Positions 26,931-41,100 of a stretch of 64,000 nt of DNA are shown in pieces; within the stretch, counting starts at the first letter, position 1; the number at the start of each line of letters is the position of its first letter. The notes under the pieces were generated by a model. It searched no databases. It was not told the origin of the DNA and saw nothing but the letters and a program-made list of their open reading frames with translations. Location of the stretch: NCBI GenBank assembly GCA_009731375.1, contig BJOX01000243.1, forward strand, positions 279,217 to 343,216, written 5' to 3'. The translations under genes and the position numbers were made by a program. Source of the DNA: Paulinella micropora (Eukaryota; Cercozoa; Imbricatea; Euglyphida).

Positions 26931-27347
26931 CCCCCCCCCCCCCCCCCCCCNNNNNNNNNNNNNNNNNNNNNNNNNNNNNNNNNNNNNNNNNNNNNNNNNN
27001 NNNNNNNNNNNNNNNNNNNNNNNNNNNNNNNNNNNNNNNNNNNNNNNNNNNNNNNNNNNNNNNNNNNNNNNNNNNNNNNNNNNNNNNNNNNNNNNNNNNN
27101 NNNNNNNNNNNNNNNNNNNNNNNNNNNNNNNNNNNNNNNNNNNNNNNNNNNNNNNNNNNNNNNNNNNNNNNNNNNNNNNNNNNNNNNNNNNNNNNNNNNN
27201 NNNNNNNNNNNNNNNNNNNNNNNNNNNNNNNNNNNNNNNNNNNNNNNNNNNNNNNNNNNNNNNNNNNNNNNNNNNNNNNNNNNNNNNNNNNNNNNNNNNN
27301 NNNNNNNNNNNNNNNNNNNNNNNNNNNNNNNCCCCCCCCCCCCCCCG
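26931..27347. other. assembly gap flanked by poly-C
   Basis: 381 Ns (26951-27331) inside a poly-C run. No sequence information in the gap. Confidence 0.95.
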
Positions 27348-27714
27348 CCCGCCCTCCGCCCCGCCGCGCCCCCGCCCTTCCCTCTCTCCGGTTGTGTCTG
27401 AGGTTTTTTCTCAACATTTTTCTCACTTTTCTGTATGGTTGAATGTGAGACACTGTTTTTTGTGTGGTGGTACGGTGTGGTGTATGCTTCTATGTAAGAT
27501 GTCATCGTTGGTCCTGCGCGCAAATATACGTAAGAGTTTTCTTCTTGCTAAGCGCGGTAAACCTTGCATTTCAAATGTTACACGTTTCGTGCGGGGGCAG
27601 TTGTTGCGTCCAGAGCATTCAGCATGAGCTTTGAAGGAACTCTGAACACTTTGTGCTCTGGCCATGCTGGTGTTCACAGTCTGCATCACTGCTAGTTAGA
27701 AATGAAAGATCTTG

Positions 27715-28109
27715 GCGGCCCCCGACCGGGTATATATATATATATATATATAATATAACATATATAATATTATATATTATGACCAAGGGTAACAACCCCC
27801 CCCCCCCAACCGGGTATGTATATATATATATACATACATATATATATATATATATAATATTATATATTTTGGCCAAGGTAACACCCACCCGACCGGGTAT
27901 ATATATATATACATATATATATATAATATTATATGTTATGACCAAGGGTATCACCCCCACCGACCGGGTATGTATACATATATTATTTATAATATTGTAT
28001 ATTATGACCAAGGGTAACAACCCCCCCGACCGGGTATGTATATATATATATAATATAATATATTATGACCAAGGGTAACAACCCCCTCCGACCGGGTATA
28101 TATATATGT

Positions 28110-28140
<31 letters not shown>

Positions 28141-28170
28141 GCATACATATATATATAATATTATATATTA
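27715..28170. repeat. minisatellite of GACCAAGGGTAACAACCCCC...CGACCGGGTA units joined by TA tracts
   Basis: At least five units, each beginning GACCAAGGGTA, then a C-run, then CGACCGGGTA and a TATA tract ending in a new TATTATGACC. Related units occur at 26213-26290. Unit lengths vary because of the C and TA runs. Confidence 0.9.
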
Positions 28171-28258
28171 TATATATAGGTGCCCTTTGAGGCCAAAAGT
28201 TCGTTTGACCCGCTTCCATCGGTATGCGTGTATGTTTATATCTATCTATCTATCTATC

Positions 28259-28307
<49 letters not shown>

Positions 28308-28352
28308 ACCTATCTATCTATCTATCTATCTGTCTATCTATCTTTCTATCTT

Positions 28353-28383
<31 letters not shown>

Positions 28384-28641
28384 ATCTTTCTATCTTTCTT
28401 TCTATCTTTCTATATATCTTATCTATTTATCTTACTTATCTACCTTGTCTATCTTATCTACCTTATCTATCTTATCTATCTATCTATCTTATCTATCTAT
28501 CTTATCTACTATCTTATCTATCTATCTTATCTATCTATCTTATCTATCTATTATCTATCTATCTATTATCTATCTATTTTATCTATCTATCTTATCTATG
28601 TACCTCATCTATCTACCTCATCTGTCTATCTCATCTATCTC

Positions 28642-28734
<93 letters not shown>

Positions 28735-28910
28735 CCTACCTACCTACCTACCTACCTACCTATCTATCTATCTATCTATCTATCTANNNNNNNNNNTCCA
28801 GAACACAGTCTACCCGTGATTCCCATCCCGGACACATGCACAGTACACAAATTATTGTTTGATGTGAAACTGCGTTCCTTTGCAAGGACTACATTCCTTT
28901 GCGACATCTC

Positions 28911-28959
<49 letters not shown>

Positions 28960-29790
28960 GGTTGATCTACTGATCCTGCAGCGTTTTGACTTTGACCACA
29001 ACCTATCTACTCAAAGCGTGGTTATCCATCTCTCTATCTCTCTCTTATCTATCTCTCTCTTATCTATCTATCTATCTATCTATCTATTCTATCTATCTAT
29101 CTATCTATCTATCTAATTTAGTATCTATCTTTCGACTTTGACCACAGACTATCTACTCAAAGCGTGGTTATCTATCTATCTATCTATCTATCTAATTATT
29201 TATCTATCTATCTATCTATCTATCTATCCATCTATCCATCTATCCATCTGTCTATCTTATGACTTTGACCACAAACTACCTAGTCAAAGCGTTGTTATCT
29301 ATCTATCTATATATCTATCTATCTATCTTTGGGTTTTTCCCATCCCCAATCCAAATCCCTTTGCTTCAAGCTATTCTCCTGCGTAGCTCGTTGCTCTTTT
29401 GCGATTTATCGCTCCTGTGCAGTCAAAAATTGGACTAATCTTCCTCTAGTCCGTATTGGTGACTGCATTCCATCATAGCCGTCCAGTGTTGCATAGCCCG
29501 GGCTAGGTCCCTGCGGGGGTTTAGGCCTCATACAATGTCATCATTGTAGCTTGCGCAAGCTTACGGTGCTCAAAACACTTGGACTAACGGCTTCCTTTTC
29601 TTTCTCTTCTTCCTTATCCTCCCACTCTCCATTCCTAGATTGCCTTTTTCTTCAACGTCCTTCCTCCTCTTCTTTTTCCAGAACACAGTCTACCCGTGAT
29701 TCCCATCCCGGACACATGCACAGTACACAAATTATTGTTTGATGTGAAACTGCGTTCCTTTGCAAGGACTACATTCCTTTGCGACATCTC

Positions 29791-29841
<51 letters not shown>

Positions 29842-29899
29842 CATCTATCTATCTATCTATCTTTTGACTTTCACCACAAACTATCTAGTCAAAGCGTGG

Positions 29900-29940
<41 letters not shown>

Positions 29941-29987
29941 GATCTATCTATCTATCTATCTATCCATCTATCCATCTATCTATCTTT

Positions 29988-30341
29988 TTCGCTTGTTGAG
30001 CCCGGAATAAAACCCACAGTGTTCTGTCGGTTTATACTAGACTGTCGAACAGTCTCGAAACTCCATCTGCTTACTGGGTCCTCTGTAATGGAGGTGGGAG
30101 CTCGTTCTGCAAGGGGCGCTTATGGAACGAGCCCTGGCCCCGCCTGGTACTAGGGAGATTTGGTATCGCCTGTATCAGTCCCTTCCGTGCAAACATCACG
30201 GTTTAGCTGGGCATCGGGTTAATACTTTACCCACAGACTTCCTTGGTTGACGAAATCAGAAGCTCCTTTTTTCTGACATTAGTCGATATCTCATCTATCT
30301 TTTGACTTTGACCACAAACTATTTACTCAAAGCGTGGTTGG

Positions 30342-30405
<64 letters not shown>

Positions 30406-30410
30406 ATCTA

Positions 30411-30469
<59 letters not shown>

Positions 30470-30474
30470 ATCTA

Positions 30475-30509
<35 letters not shown>

Positions 30510-30535
30510 TTATGTATTTATCTATCTATCCATCC

Positions 30536-30566
<31 letters not shown>

Positions 30567-30608
30567 GATCCATCCATCCATCCTTCTAATCCATCCATCC
30601 ATCCATCC

Positions 30609-30661
<53 letters not shown>

Positions 30662-31070
30662 GGTGGGGTGCCTTATGTGTGCCTAGCCATACGCCTATGA
30701 GTCACATGCCGAAATAGCGATGGGAAGCACAATCCTGTTCCCTCAGGGTGCCCTTTCTCGCTTGTTGAGCCCGGAATAAAACCCACAGTGCTCTGTCGGT
30801 TTATACTAGACTGTCGAACAGTCTCGAAACTCCATCTGCTTACTGGGCCCTCTGTAATGGAGGTGGGAGCTCGTTCTGCAAGGGGCGCTTATGGAACGAG
30901 CCCTGGCCCCGCCTGGTACTAGGGAGCTTTGGTATCGCCTGTATCAGTCCCTTCCGTGCAAACATCACGGCTTAGCTGGGCATCGGGTCAATACTTTACA
31001 GACTTCCTTGGTTGACGAAATCAGAAGCTCCTTTTTTCTGACATTAGTCGATATCTCATCTATCTATCTA
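29988..31070. repeat. direct repeat of an about 310-bp unit (29988-30300 and 30755-31070)
   Basis: Both copies start CGCTTGTTGAGCCCGGAATA and end TTAGTCGATATCTCATCTAT. They differ at a few positions (GTTCTGTC/GCTCTGTC, GGGTCC/GGGCCC, GGAGAT/GGAGCT) and one lacks a few bases. No coding function is evident. Both feed directly into a CTAT array. Confidence 0.9.
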
Positions 31071-31085
31071 TCCTACTCTAATCTA

Positions 31086-31142
<57 letters not shown>

Positions 31143-31235
31143 CCTACCTACCTACCTACCTACCTACCTACCTACCTACCTACCTACCTACCTATCTATC
31201 GATCTATCTACCTACCTATCTACCTATCTATCTAC

Positions 31236-31335
<100 letters not shown>

Positions 31336-31662
31336 CCTAGGTGGTCAGAGACGAGAGTAAGGACGTACCAGAGACAGGCAAAGTGTTTGTCTATGCCAAA
31401 GGGTACACACATACATACATACATACATACATACATACATGCATACATACATACATACATACATACATACATAAGGACGGACAAGAGACAGGCAAAGTGT
31501 TGTCTATGCCAAAGGGTACATACATACATACATACATACATACATACATACATAAGGATGGACAAGAGACAGGCAAAGTGTTTGTCTATGCCAAAGGGTA
31601 CATACATAGATACATACATACAATACCTAAAATACATACAATACATACAATACATACATACA

Positions 31663-31696
<34 letters not shown>

Positions 31697-31856
31697 CATA
31701 CTATACATACATACATACATACATACCATACATACATACATACAATACATATATACATACATACACACAGGTCTGCTGAGGCGATCCAGGCGCGCTGCAG
31801 TCCTGAGACAGTGCCTGCTGGTCCCTTCTCTATTGCCTTGTTGTACTTCACTATTA

Positions 31857-32345
31857 CCTGTTTGTTCCCAGCTTTGCCTCACTGCTGCCTTTTTGTCCCT
31901 TCCATCATCTGCCCATCTATGGTCTCTATTTCCTCACTGCTGCCTTTTTCTCCCATCTCTTGTCTAACTGCTGCCTTCTTTCTTCTGTCCCTAGTTGGTC
32001 TCACAGTTGCCTTTTTATCCCATCTGATGACTCACTGCTGCCTTGTTGTCACTCTATTTCCTCATTTGCCTTTTGTCCACCTATTTCCTCACTACTGCCT
32101 CTTTATCCCACCTATTTCCTCACTACTGCCTCTTTGCCCCACCTATTTCCTCACTACTGCCTCTTTATCCCACCTATTTCCTCACTACTGCCTCTTTGTT
32201 CCCACCTATTTCCTCACTGCCTTTTTTTCCCATATGTCCTCACTTCCCTTTTGTCCCTCTATTTCCTCTCTACCGCCTCTTTATCTCCATCTATTTCCTC
32301 ACTACTTCCTCTCAATCCCCAAGCATGTTCTTCACTGCCTTTTTT
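31857..32345. repeat. minisatellite of about 30-bp units (TATTTCCTCACTACTGCCTC)
   Basis: Repeated, diverging units built on CCCACCTATTTCCTCACT ACTGCCTCTTTG. The best copies lie at 32080-32220 and weaker ones on both sides. Confidence 0.85.
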
Positions 32346-32537
32346 GTCTCCATCCCTTGCCTCACCGCTGCCATCTTTGGCCCCCATGCCTTGACCTCAG
32401 ACTTCGACCGAGTGACAGAGAGAGCTACAGCAAGCAGGGTCTGTATGTCATCGCACTGTCCAGAAGAGAACTGCAGGAAAACGAGGTCCATCTATCTACC
32501 TATCTATCTATCTATCTATCTATCTATCCATCCATCC

Positions 32538-32590
<53 letters not shown>

Positions 32591-32621
32591 AACATCTATC
32601 CATCTATCCATCTATCCATCC

Positions 32622-32673
<52 letters not shown>

Positions 32674-32721
32674 ATCTTTCTTTCTATCTATCTATCTACC
32701 TACCTATCTATCGATCTATCG

Positions 32722-32768
<47 letters not shown>

Positions 32769-32788
32769 CATTTACCCATCTATCTATC

Positions 32789-32831
<43 letters not shown>

Positions 32832-32886
32832 CTTTCTCTAGGTAAGTATGCTTACTCATAGCGGAAAGAAACTGCAAAGAGAAAGT

Positions 32887-32970
<84 letters not shown>

Positions 32971-33092
32971 ATCTATCTATCTATCTATCTATCTACCTAC
33001 CTACCTGCCTATCTACCTACCTACCTACCTACCTACCTACCTACCTATCTATCTATCTATTTATCTATCTATTTATCTATCTATTATCTATC

Positions 33093-33139
<47 letters not shown>

Positions 33140-33184
33140 ATCTATCTATCCATCTATCTATCTATCTATCTATATCTATATCTA

Positions 33185-33225
<41 letters not shown>

Positions 33226-33231
33226 CTATCT

Positions 33232-33265
<34 letters not shown>

Positions 33266-33412
33266 CTATCTATGTATCTATCTATCTATCTATCTACCTA
33301 CCTACCTACCTGCCTACCTATCTATCTACCTACCTATCTATCTACCTCTCTATCTACTACCTATCTACCGACCTACCTACCTATCTATCTATCTACCTAC
33401 ATACCTACCTAC

Positions 33413-33544
<132 letters not shown>

Positions 33545-33644
33545 CCTTTCACCATTTCTACCTATCTACCTACCTATCTACCTACCTATCTATCCTCTCT
33601 CTCTCTTTTTATATATATATGTATAAATATATATATATATACAA

Positions 33645-34031
33645 TTTATGTTCAATAGACAGGTTCAATCATGCATCAAATACAAGCACAGAAAAAGTAA
33701 AAACATATACATGTTAACAGAAATTACACACATGTTTCATGAAATCACGCACATGTTTCCTAAAAACATAGAAAACAAAGCAATGTTGGAGGAATTTAGA
33801 CAAAATAACGACAAAAGGACATGTTTTTTTTTTCAAAAACATGTACATAAATAAATTTATGTCCTTTTGTCGTTATTTTGTCTAACATTGCTTTGTTTTC
33901 TATGTTTTTAGGAAACACGTGCGTGATTTCATGAAATATGTGTGTAATTTCTGTTAACATGTGTATGGTTTTTACTTTTTCTGTGTTTGTATTTGATACA
34001 TCATTGATTGAACCTGTCTATTGAACATAAA
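33645..34031. mobile_element. foldback (inverted-repeat) element, 387 bp
   Basis: Left arm 33645-33822 and right arm 33859-34031 are reverse complements over about 175 bases with a handful of mismatches and a short indel. They are separated by a 36-bp T/A-rich loop. The ends are TTTATGTTCAATAGACAGG and its complement. There is no coding sequence. This fits a MITE or foldback element; I do not see a clear target duplication. Confidence 0.8.
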
Positions 34032-34424
34032 TAATCATAAAAGGGAAAGTGAACAAATTTGCTTTTCTCTTTGGGCGATCGGCAAAAAAATCCTTTTTAC
34101 TGGTGTATCAGCCAGTAAAAGTCCTATCGATACTATTTTGCTGACGGATATGATCAAAAGGGAATAGTCTTTCTATTTTCCTGAGGCGATGCCTGATTAA
34201 GATCTGTGTCATTTGGTGGCCAAATTGCGAAACTCATGGACCGAACTGTTCCAAAAGAAATTTTTTGATTTTAATTATATTTCAGCAAATAAAACTAAAT
34301 TTCGAGTCAATGCGTTGAAAATACAGACTCAGACGTATCAGCGCTACTAACTATCAGTACCGGTAGTCGGAACAGTAGTCACCGCTGAGTAGTACTCTAG
34401 TAGTGCTTATTATTAAGTTACTAG

Positions 34425-34459
<35 letters not shown>
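34425..34459. repeat. TAG microsatellite, left flank of the Polinton insertion
   Basis: Perfect TAG repeats end at the Polinton terminus. The same repeat resumes after the right terminus, so the element sits inside one microsatellite. Confidence 0.9.
34454..34459. other. probable 6-bp target-site duplication AGTAGT (left)
   Basis: AGTAGT directly precedes 5'-AGTATAGGGGG and also directly follows the right terminus (63814-63819). Six bases is the known Polinton duplication length. In a TAG repeat the match is not independent proof. Confidence 0.5.
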
Positions 34460-34463
<4 letters not shown>

Positions 34464-34609
34464 TAGGGGGCCACTTCCCGAGAGTGGTTCAGTGCAGTTT
34501 CTCTAGAGAAACCACACTAAGAGCGGTTATTTAGTTTTTCGTCTACCTGTTTATAACAAGTACAGACAGATAAAAGAAAGAAAAACTGCTATCTGTAAAT
34601 AATTATTAT
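34460..34609 (+). repeat. left terminal inverted repeat of the Polinton
   Basis: Begins AGTATAGGGGGCCACTTCCC. The first about 72 bases match the reverse complement of the right end with two mismatches. It contains the perfect palindrome GTTTCTCTAGAGAAAC at 34497-34512. Confidence 0.93.
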
Positions 34610-34713
34610 TTAAATAAATAAAATAAAGACACATAAAGGATGACAAACGAAGACACACCAAGATTTAGAATGTCCAGAGGTTGTGTTATGGTAAAGAATA
34701 ACGAAAAGAGACC

Positions 34714-34717
34714 AATG
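34714..34717. other. target-site duplication AATG of the Ty3 element (left copy)
   Basis: AATG precedes the TGTCGG left LTR start, and AATG follows the right LTR end at 44672-44675. Confidence 0.85.
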
Positions 34718-34847
34718 TGTCGGCCGGCCCGTACATTACATAGTGGCATCAAGTGTTGTCCGGCTTGTCGTTACTTGACTCTTATGCTTGGTCTGCCCCT
34801 CTACAGTTGAGGTACGACTAAGTGTCAGAGTAGCTGTTCCGATTACA
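34718..34847 (+). repeat. left LTR (130 bp)
   Basis: Starts TGTCGGCCGGCCCGTACATT and ends GTTCCGATTACA. It differs from the right LTR by CTACAG versus CTCCAG and GATTACA versus GGTTACA. It is very short for a gypsy LTR. Confidence 0.95.
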
Positions 34848-34849
34848 TC

Positions 34850-34867
34850 TGGAGTCGCTAACAAAAA
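34850..34867 (+). promoter_or_regulatory. candidate primer-binding site
   Basis: TGGAGTCGCTAAC starts two bases after the LTR. TGG is the complement of the CCA end of a tRNA. The tRNA is not identified. Confidence 0.55.
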
Positions 34868-35136
34868 TTCAACTGGGTTTTGCTTTTGCTTTTCGTGAGG
34901 TTCACGAAAAGCTTAAGTTCTCACGTTTTTCTTGCCTTGTTTTTCTTGAGGTTTTGACACCTCGGAATTTCCGATAGAAAAGGGTGTTGACCTTTTTCAA
35001 GTTTTGCTTTAGACAGTTGAGCTCTCCTTAGGGGGAGAGGGATAGAAACAGATTGTGTGTGAGGTGTAGGAGCACGCACATTTGTTTTGTATTCGGTTGG
35101 AGGAAACAGGTGTCACCAGCATAACTCATAAGCTGT

Positions 35137-38100
35137 GTGTGGAGCAGTTTTGTGTGTGTGCTGCGTGTGTCATTTGTTGCTTTCTCACATCTCTCTTCTC
35201 TTTCTCATTTCGATATGTTACCACGTGAGAATAGGAGGAGGATGTTGACAGCAAGCAGCCCTTATTCTACACCAGAGTATACTAGGGGGGGTGGGTCTTT
35301 GGTACCTTCCTCTCTTGGTACACGTTTTATGGGGGCAGGAGCCCTCACAGCGTCGAGTTCGTCGACAACAGGGGGAACACCTCCCTCTTTGCACTTCATC
35401 TCTGCTCGTCTGGAAGACGATTTGAAGACGATGTGGCGGTTTCGTCTTACAGGTGATAGTTGGGCGGACCAGTTACCGTCCACAAAGGCATTGCAGACGG
35501 TCAGACAATTCATCAATGCTATCTCGCCTGGTTCGACGAGGAACGTGTGGGACACACTGGTGATCGGACACACCACAGTGGCCAATGTTATGGTTGCAGC
35601 AGAGATGGTGGTTCAGATTGCAGAAGCTGTGGGCATGGGGACCCACTACTGGACGCCTGAGAGGCTGGATGCGTCCAGATTGATGACATCAACGGAGGGA
35701 ATGGTCGATCTCAATATAGCGAGGTTGGGACAAGTCCAAGCTGAAGCCTGGGGCACCACTGCCATGGCTGGAGACCTTTCTCGTGACTTTGTCAAACGTC
35801 ACGGACAGCCTGTGTACGACTTGGTTGGCTGTTGGCCGTCTTGGGATGTCTTGGATCAAGGGCATCCAAGATGGACTGAAGTGCAAAAGTTTGCTCAGTT
35901 TCACAGTCAGGTTTGGGCCAGAGTGTCACCCACTGTGCACGCAATGGGCAACTTTATTTTTCGGCCCAAGAGTGGTGTTGGGGCTAAAGTGCTCTCAATA
36001 GACGACGTGTTCACGCCCATTTTCGACGCAATGGATGGCTTCTGGGACAAGGCAGTCTCAGGGACAAAGCCCACTTGGGCTACAGCGGGATCGTCTGAAA
36101 ATCTCGTCACGTTGGAACGATTGCTGGTAGTGGATGCCATCGTTTATATGGCCAAAGCTTTTTATCATTTTGCTGTGGCTTGGGATGGCCAGGCAGAACG
36201 ACGAAAGCTTGCGGTTTCGTCATGGAACCGTAAGATGGAAAAGAACGACGAGGAACGACGTCGTACTATTGAACGTCACCAGAAGGATGTGGACCGCCTT
36301 CTGGGTGACCAGAAGGCTTTTGCTCTGGACAATCAGAAGGTTGCAATTCCTAGGCATATCTCTGAGCTTCGTATGTGGCTGACAGAGGTACGTCGGGTCT
36401 GTCGTTCAGCTAACATTTATACGCCTGAGGATGTGGCCATAGTGGCTGATAGGTTCTTTCGTTGTCAGTCATCGGTGGACAACGAATGGCTTATGCAAAG
36501 CGAGGTGTGGGCAGCTTTTTGGGGAAAGCTGCAGTCTACTCGGTTCGACGCCATGTGTGTCGATAGTATTGGTCTGATGCTCGCAGAGAAGATGGGCTAC
36601 CATGTTTTTGCCTCTAAGTCACAGGAGGTCAGTCAGCTGCAGGCGGAGGTCAAGTGGATGGTGAATAAGAAGCCTGTACTCCACTACATGTTCCAGAGGA
36701 TAATGGACATGGTGATTATGCTCACACCTGCAGAAGCCTTCAAATTGACGGCTGTGGCATTGTTCGATCTGAACAATCAAGTCTTTATTAAGATGGCGAA
36801 AGAGATTCAGACGGACACAGAGGTATGGGAATACCTCCTCAAGGGTACTGGACAGTCTACCCCTGAGGCCAGTCCGGAGATATGGAACGTGGATGAAGAC
36901 GTGTTGGGGAAAGTCATGCGTCGAGTCCAGAAAACCATCATCGATGAGTGGAAGTGGTCGGGTCCGAGGTCAGGGACTCCCACTCAAGGTAATCAGAACC
37001 AGGGGGGAGGGGATGGTGCGGGACCATTCGAGCCCGGGGATGAAGTTTATTGGGGCCAGGGGTACTCGCGCAGGGGACCTCAGTTCTATGGTCAGAGACC
37101 CCAAGGGGGGCCGGGGCAAGGTCGTCAACGGTTCCAGAGGTCATACTACAACCCCAGGGTGCATAGGCCGTTGTGCATGAAGAAGGCGGGAGCCTTGTGG
37201 CTCAAATCGGGAGCCATGTGCAAGAGCAATTGCCAGAATTTTCATCCTGAAGGCTGGGATGACTCGGTGCAGAAGGAAGTCTTGAGGAAGGTACGCTACG
37301 ACTATCCAGTGGGTCCCTTCCATGGCTTGTTGAATACGAATAAGTATTCGCAGGAGCTCAAGAACCTTCAGGATCGTGATCGGAAGGCATACGATCAGAA
37401 GGGATGGACGGATCCTGGTGAGGCACCTTATTTGAAGGGTGAATGGGAAAAGTTCAGGGTATGGAACCCTCTCACTTCAGATGGCGGCGACGCACCGGCG
37501 TCTATGGGAAGAGATATCCCGGGCAGGCACGGGAATGAATCCGTGGACCCCTCATGGAATTTACGGGGGTCATCGGATGCGTCCTCAGCAAGGTCGGCTG
37601 CTAGTTCTTCGTCGAGCTCGTCGTCTAGTTCGAGCGATCGGTCGGATCGAGGGCACCTTGACAACCGACGTAGTCGTTCAAGGTCAAGAGATCGTCGTAG
37701 TGATCGTGAGGTCACTCATGTATCGGGCGGTCGTCATTACGACGAGAGGGATGAAGCCCGAGATCGACGAGGATACGATCGAGGAGGGCATGTTCGTGGC
37801 GGATACGACCGAGGACGACGCGATTCACGGAATCGAGATAGGTCACCGGAGCGGAGCCGAGATCGATCTCCACCGCGACGTCGGGGAGGGCGTTCAGATT
37901 CACGGGAACGTCCCAACTCAAATCGGAGCCCGCAGTGGGGCGGCAATCAGGGTAGTTCCCTTTTTCCTAATGCAAATGTGTATGGGGGGGGTGCGGGAAC
38001 TTTTCCCTCATCGCATATGCAGCAGGCGGGAGCAGGTGCTTACTATGCGGGTCCAGCTCCGGGGCAGCAGTTACCAGTAGGCTACGGGCAGCCGATGCAG

Positions 38101-41100
38101 CAGCAGTTCTACCAAGGGCAGCCACAGCAGCAGGTGGTTGCTTATGGGGGACAGTCTTACATCCCTCCAGCACCAATCTTGCCTGCTCCTGGTATGCCGA
38201 TGGGAGGCGGTCAGGGGACCGTCGGAGGGCAGATGCCTCCGCAGCAACAAGTCCAGGGTATGGCGTTTGGTATAACGCTAGTGGACATGTTGGTGAATGT
38301 GCAGGGCAAAGCATTAATGCAAGTGCGGGGCCAGGGATCCCAGGAGGCAATCCCAGCGCCTGACTCGGAGGTCGGGAGGGAGAATAAGTCGGGTGAGTTG
38401 CCTGTCGGCCACGGAGGCGACATGGTTACTCATGACCTGCGATTTGATGATAGGACACGCGTGGTAACGCGGGGAGTCCAGGAAGCTACGGACGCGGTGG
38501 CCTTGGAAGGCCAGGATGGACAGAATGAGCAGGTTGAGGACCTTGATAGTCACAGGGACACTCTATGTCCGGTGATGAATAAAGGCACGGACCTTAATGT
38601 GGAGTTAGCGTCGGAGGCGCTTGATAGTAAATATTTTGGTGGTTATGAAGCACTTTCAGCGGACGGGTGTGGCCCGGGGAAAGCTGAATTGCCTTTATTA
38701 TTCACTAAAATTTTTATTGAGGATGTACAGCAGGAATGCATTGTGGGCAATGATACAATGGCATCTCTGAATGTACTCGGGAAGGAATTTATTGAACTAT
38801 GGAGCAGGGAACCATGGTTTAGACACGGGTTTCGGCCGTGTCGGTTGAGGATCAAGGGAGTGGGAGGCATGACCGGGGTCTCAGGGTCAGTCATGCTTAC
38901 GTTCCTTTTGAAAGACGGGAAGTCTTTCTCTCATCGGTTTTGGGTCGTCCCAGCCTTTGCTGGTGGTCTCCTGTTGGGGCTGCGGAACCTCAGACGAATG
39001 CACGCTCGGATTTATACGGATCTGAACGTGGTGCAGTACGGTGGATCCGAGGTGGCTCCGCGGTACGAGGTAGTACCGTATGAACCTTTACGGCGGGAAG
39101 GCCAATGTGCGGTAGCGCACGATTTGGATGTGAGTGTCTCACCAGTCATGCGCGCTGACTGGGGGTGGACAAAGGTGGTGTCCGAGGGCACGGAGCCTTC
39201 GGTCACACCCCACATTCAGGAGCCTGTAACAGCCTCGTTCTTCCATGTATGCACAGTAGAGTCGGGGGACTCTGGGGAAGCAAGTGTGGTTGCTGACAAT
39301 TCTGACGACAAGATACAGGAGACGGAATATGTCATGACCACAACCTTTGGCTGGGCCTACAGGGACCCACGCGACGTGAGGGTCGTGAACGTGGACTGTA
39401 GGGATTCCGCAAAGGATGAGGCGGTAGTGGCCGCGATAGACGCGAGGTTGGAACACCTCTACGCAGCAAAAGCGGAATTGTTGCGGGGTACGATTGCGGG
39501 CATGGAGGATGCCGGTGATCAGCATGTCTATATAGATGTGCATTCGACCACGACGTCTCATGTGGTTTGGAATGTTACCCAACATAAGCTGCCGGTCAAG
39601 CAGCCTAAGCCGATCGTAGAAGCCTTCTTGAAGAGTCACTGGGATGATAATTTGTTTTTCCCTAAGGGAGTCAAGGCCATTAAGGAGGTCTTGAAAAACA
39701 GGCTATCGGTGGATGATTTCACTATAGTCATCCCAGTGGGAACTCGGACGGAAATGTGGTGGCAGGATATAGAGGATCATCTTATTGATGACCCGGTCCC
39801 GATCCCACATAGAGGCCATAAGCTGGTCTTGGCTTTACGATTGGGGACGAAGGAGAAGGCGTTGGCTTATGGGGCCAAGTTAATGCAACGTGAGATGGCG
39901 GATGTGAGAAAGCAAGCCTTCTCTTGGATATCGGGTATATATCACCGCACGCATGCAATGCAATATGCCATTATCATAGATCATGTGGCACAGCTTGCCC
40001 AGTGGAGAGGCAAGGAGGAAACTAGGTACCATGGGACGATGGTACGTGAGGATGAGCGGCCTATTCCGATGGAGGATGTGGCGCAGTTATCACGTAAGGC
40101 CTCTCATAAGGAGATTGAGGAGGCTAGGATAGCCGCGGAAAAGGCTATTGCGGAGAAATATAGTACTTGGGAAGGTACTATGAAGGAGCGAGATGCCCTC
40201 AAGGGTATCTTGGAGAATAATATGGAGGTATTTGGGCCTCTTGAGGCGGGCTCTGTTCGGGGTTACGAGGCTAACTTTGGACGGAAGCTGGGTGAAGACG
40301 TGGTGGGTCACAGGAGACCGTCACGTATGAGCTATCACGAGGATCGGATGGCTCGGGAAATCACTCAGGAGCTTTTGGAGAAGGACATCATTGAGGCACG
40401 CTTATCGGAGGTGTCTTCACCTGTGCGTATGGCGCCCAAGCCGGATGGGTCCTTACGTATGTGTATCAATTACTATAGGATCAATAAGATTCTGAAGCAG
40501 ATCGAGACACCGGTACCGGATCTCAGGAAGGGGATCAACCGGCTCAAGCATGCGAAGGTGTATACTACGCTTGATCTTAAGAGCGGGTTTTGGCAAATCC
40601 CTCTTAATGAGTCATGTCGGTATCTCACAGCGTTTATGGTCGGAATGACTACATACGTGTGGAAGGTATTACCGATGGGTCTTAAGTGCTCTCCGGGTCT
40701 ATTTCAGCATGCTATGACTAAGATGCTGGGGAAGGAGTACGACGATGAGGCGACGGTGGTTCGTCTTGGGTCGACGGAGGATTATGCTTTCTGTTACATA
40801 GATGATATTATCATTTATTCAGAGAGTATGGAGAAACACGTGGAACACGTGCAGGACGTCTTGCGACGTATAAGCGCGTTTGGATTGCGCTTGAATGCAC
40901 AGAAATGTGACTTCGCACAAAGAAAGATACAGTACCTGGGATATGAGATCTCAGAGGGTCGGTGTGCGATTGCATATGAAAAGAGGAACTATGTAGCGTC
41001 TATGCCGATGCCAAAGACTCGGACGGACTTACATTCCTTTATATCGCTGGCTCAGTATTATGGTGAATTCATTCCGGGGTTTGCGGAAAGAGTAGCGGTG

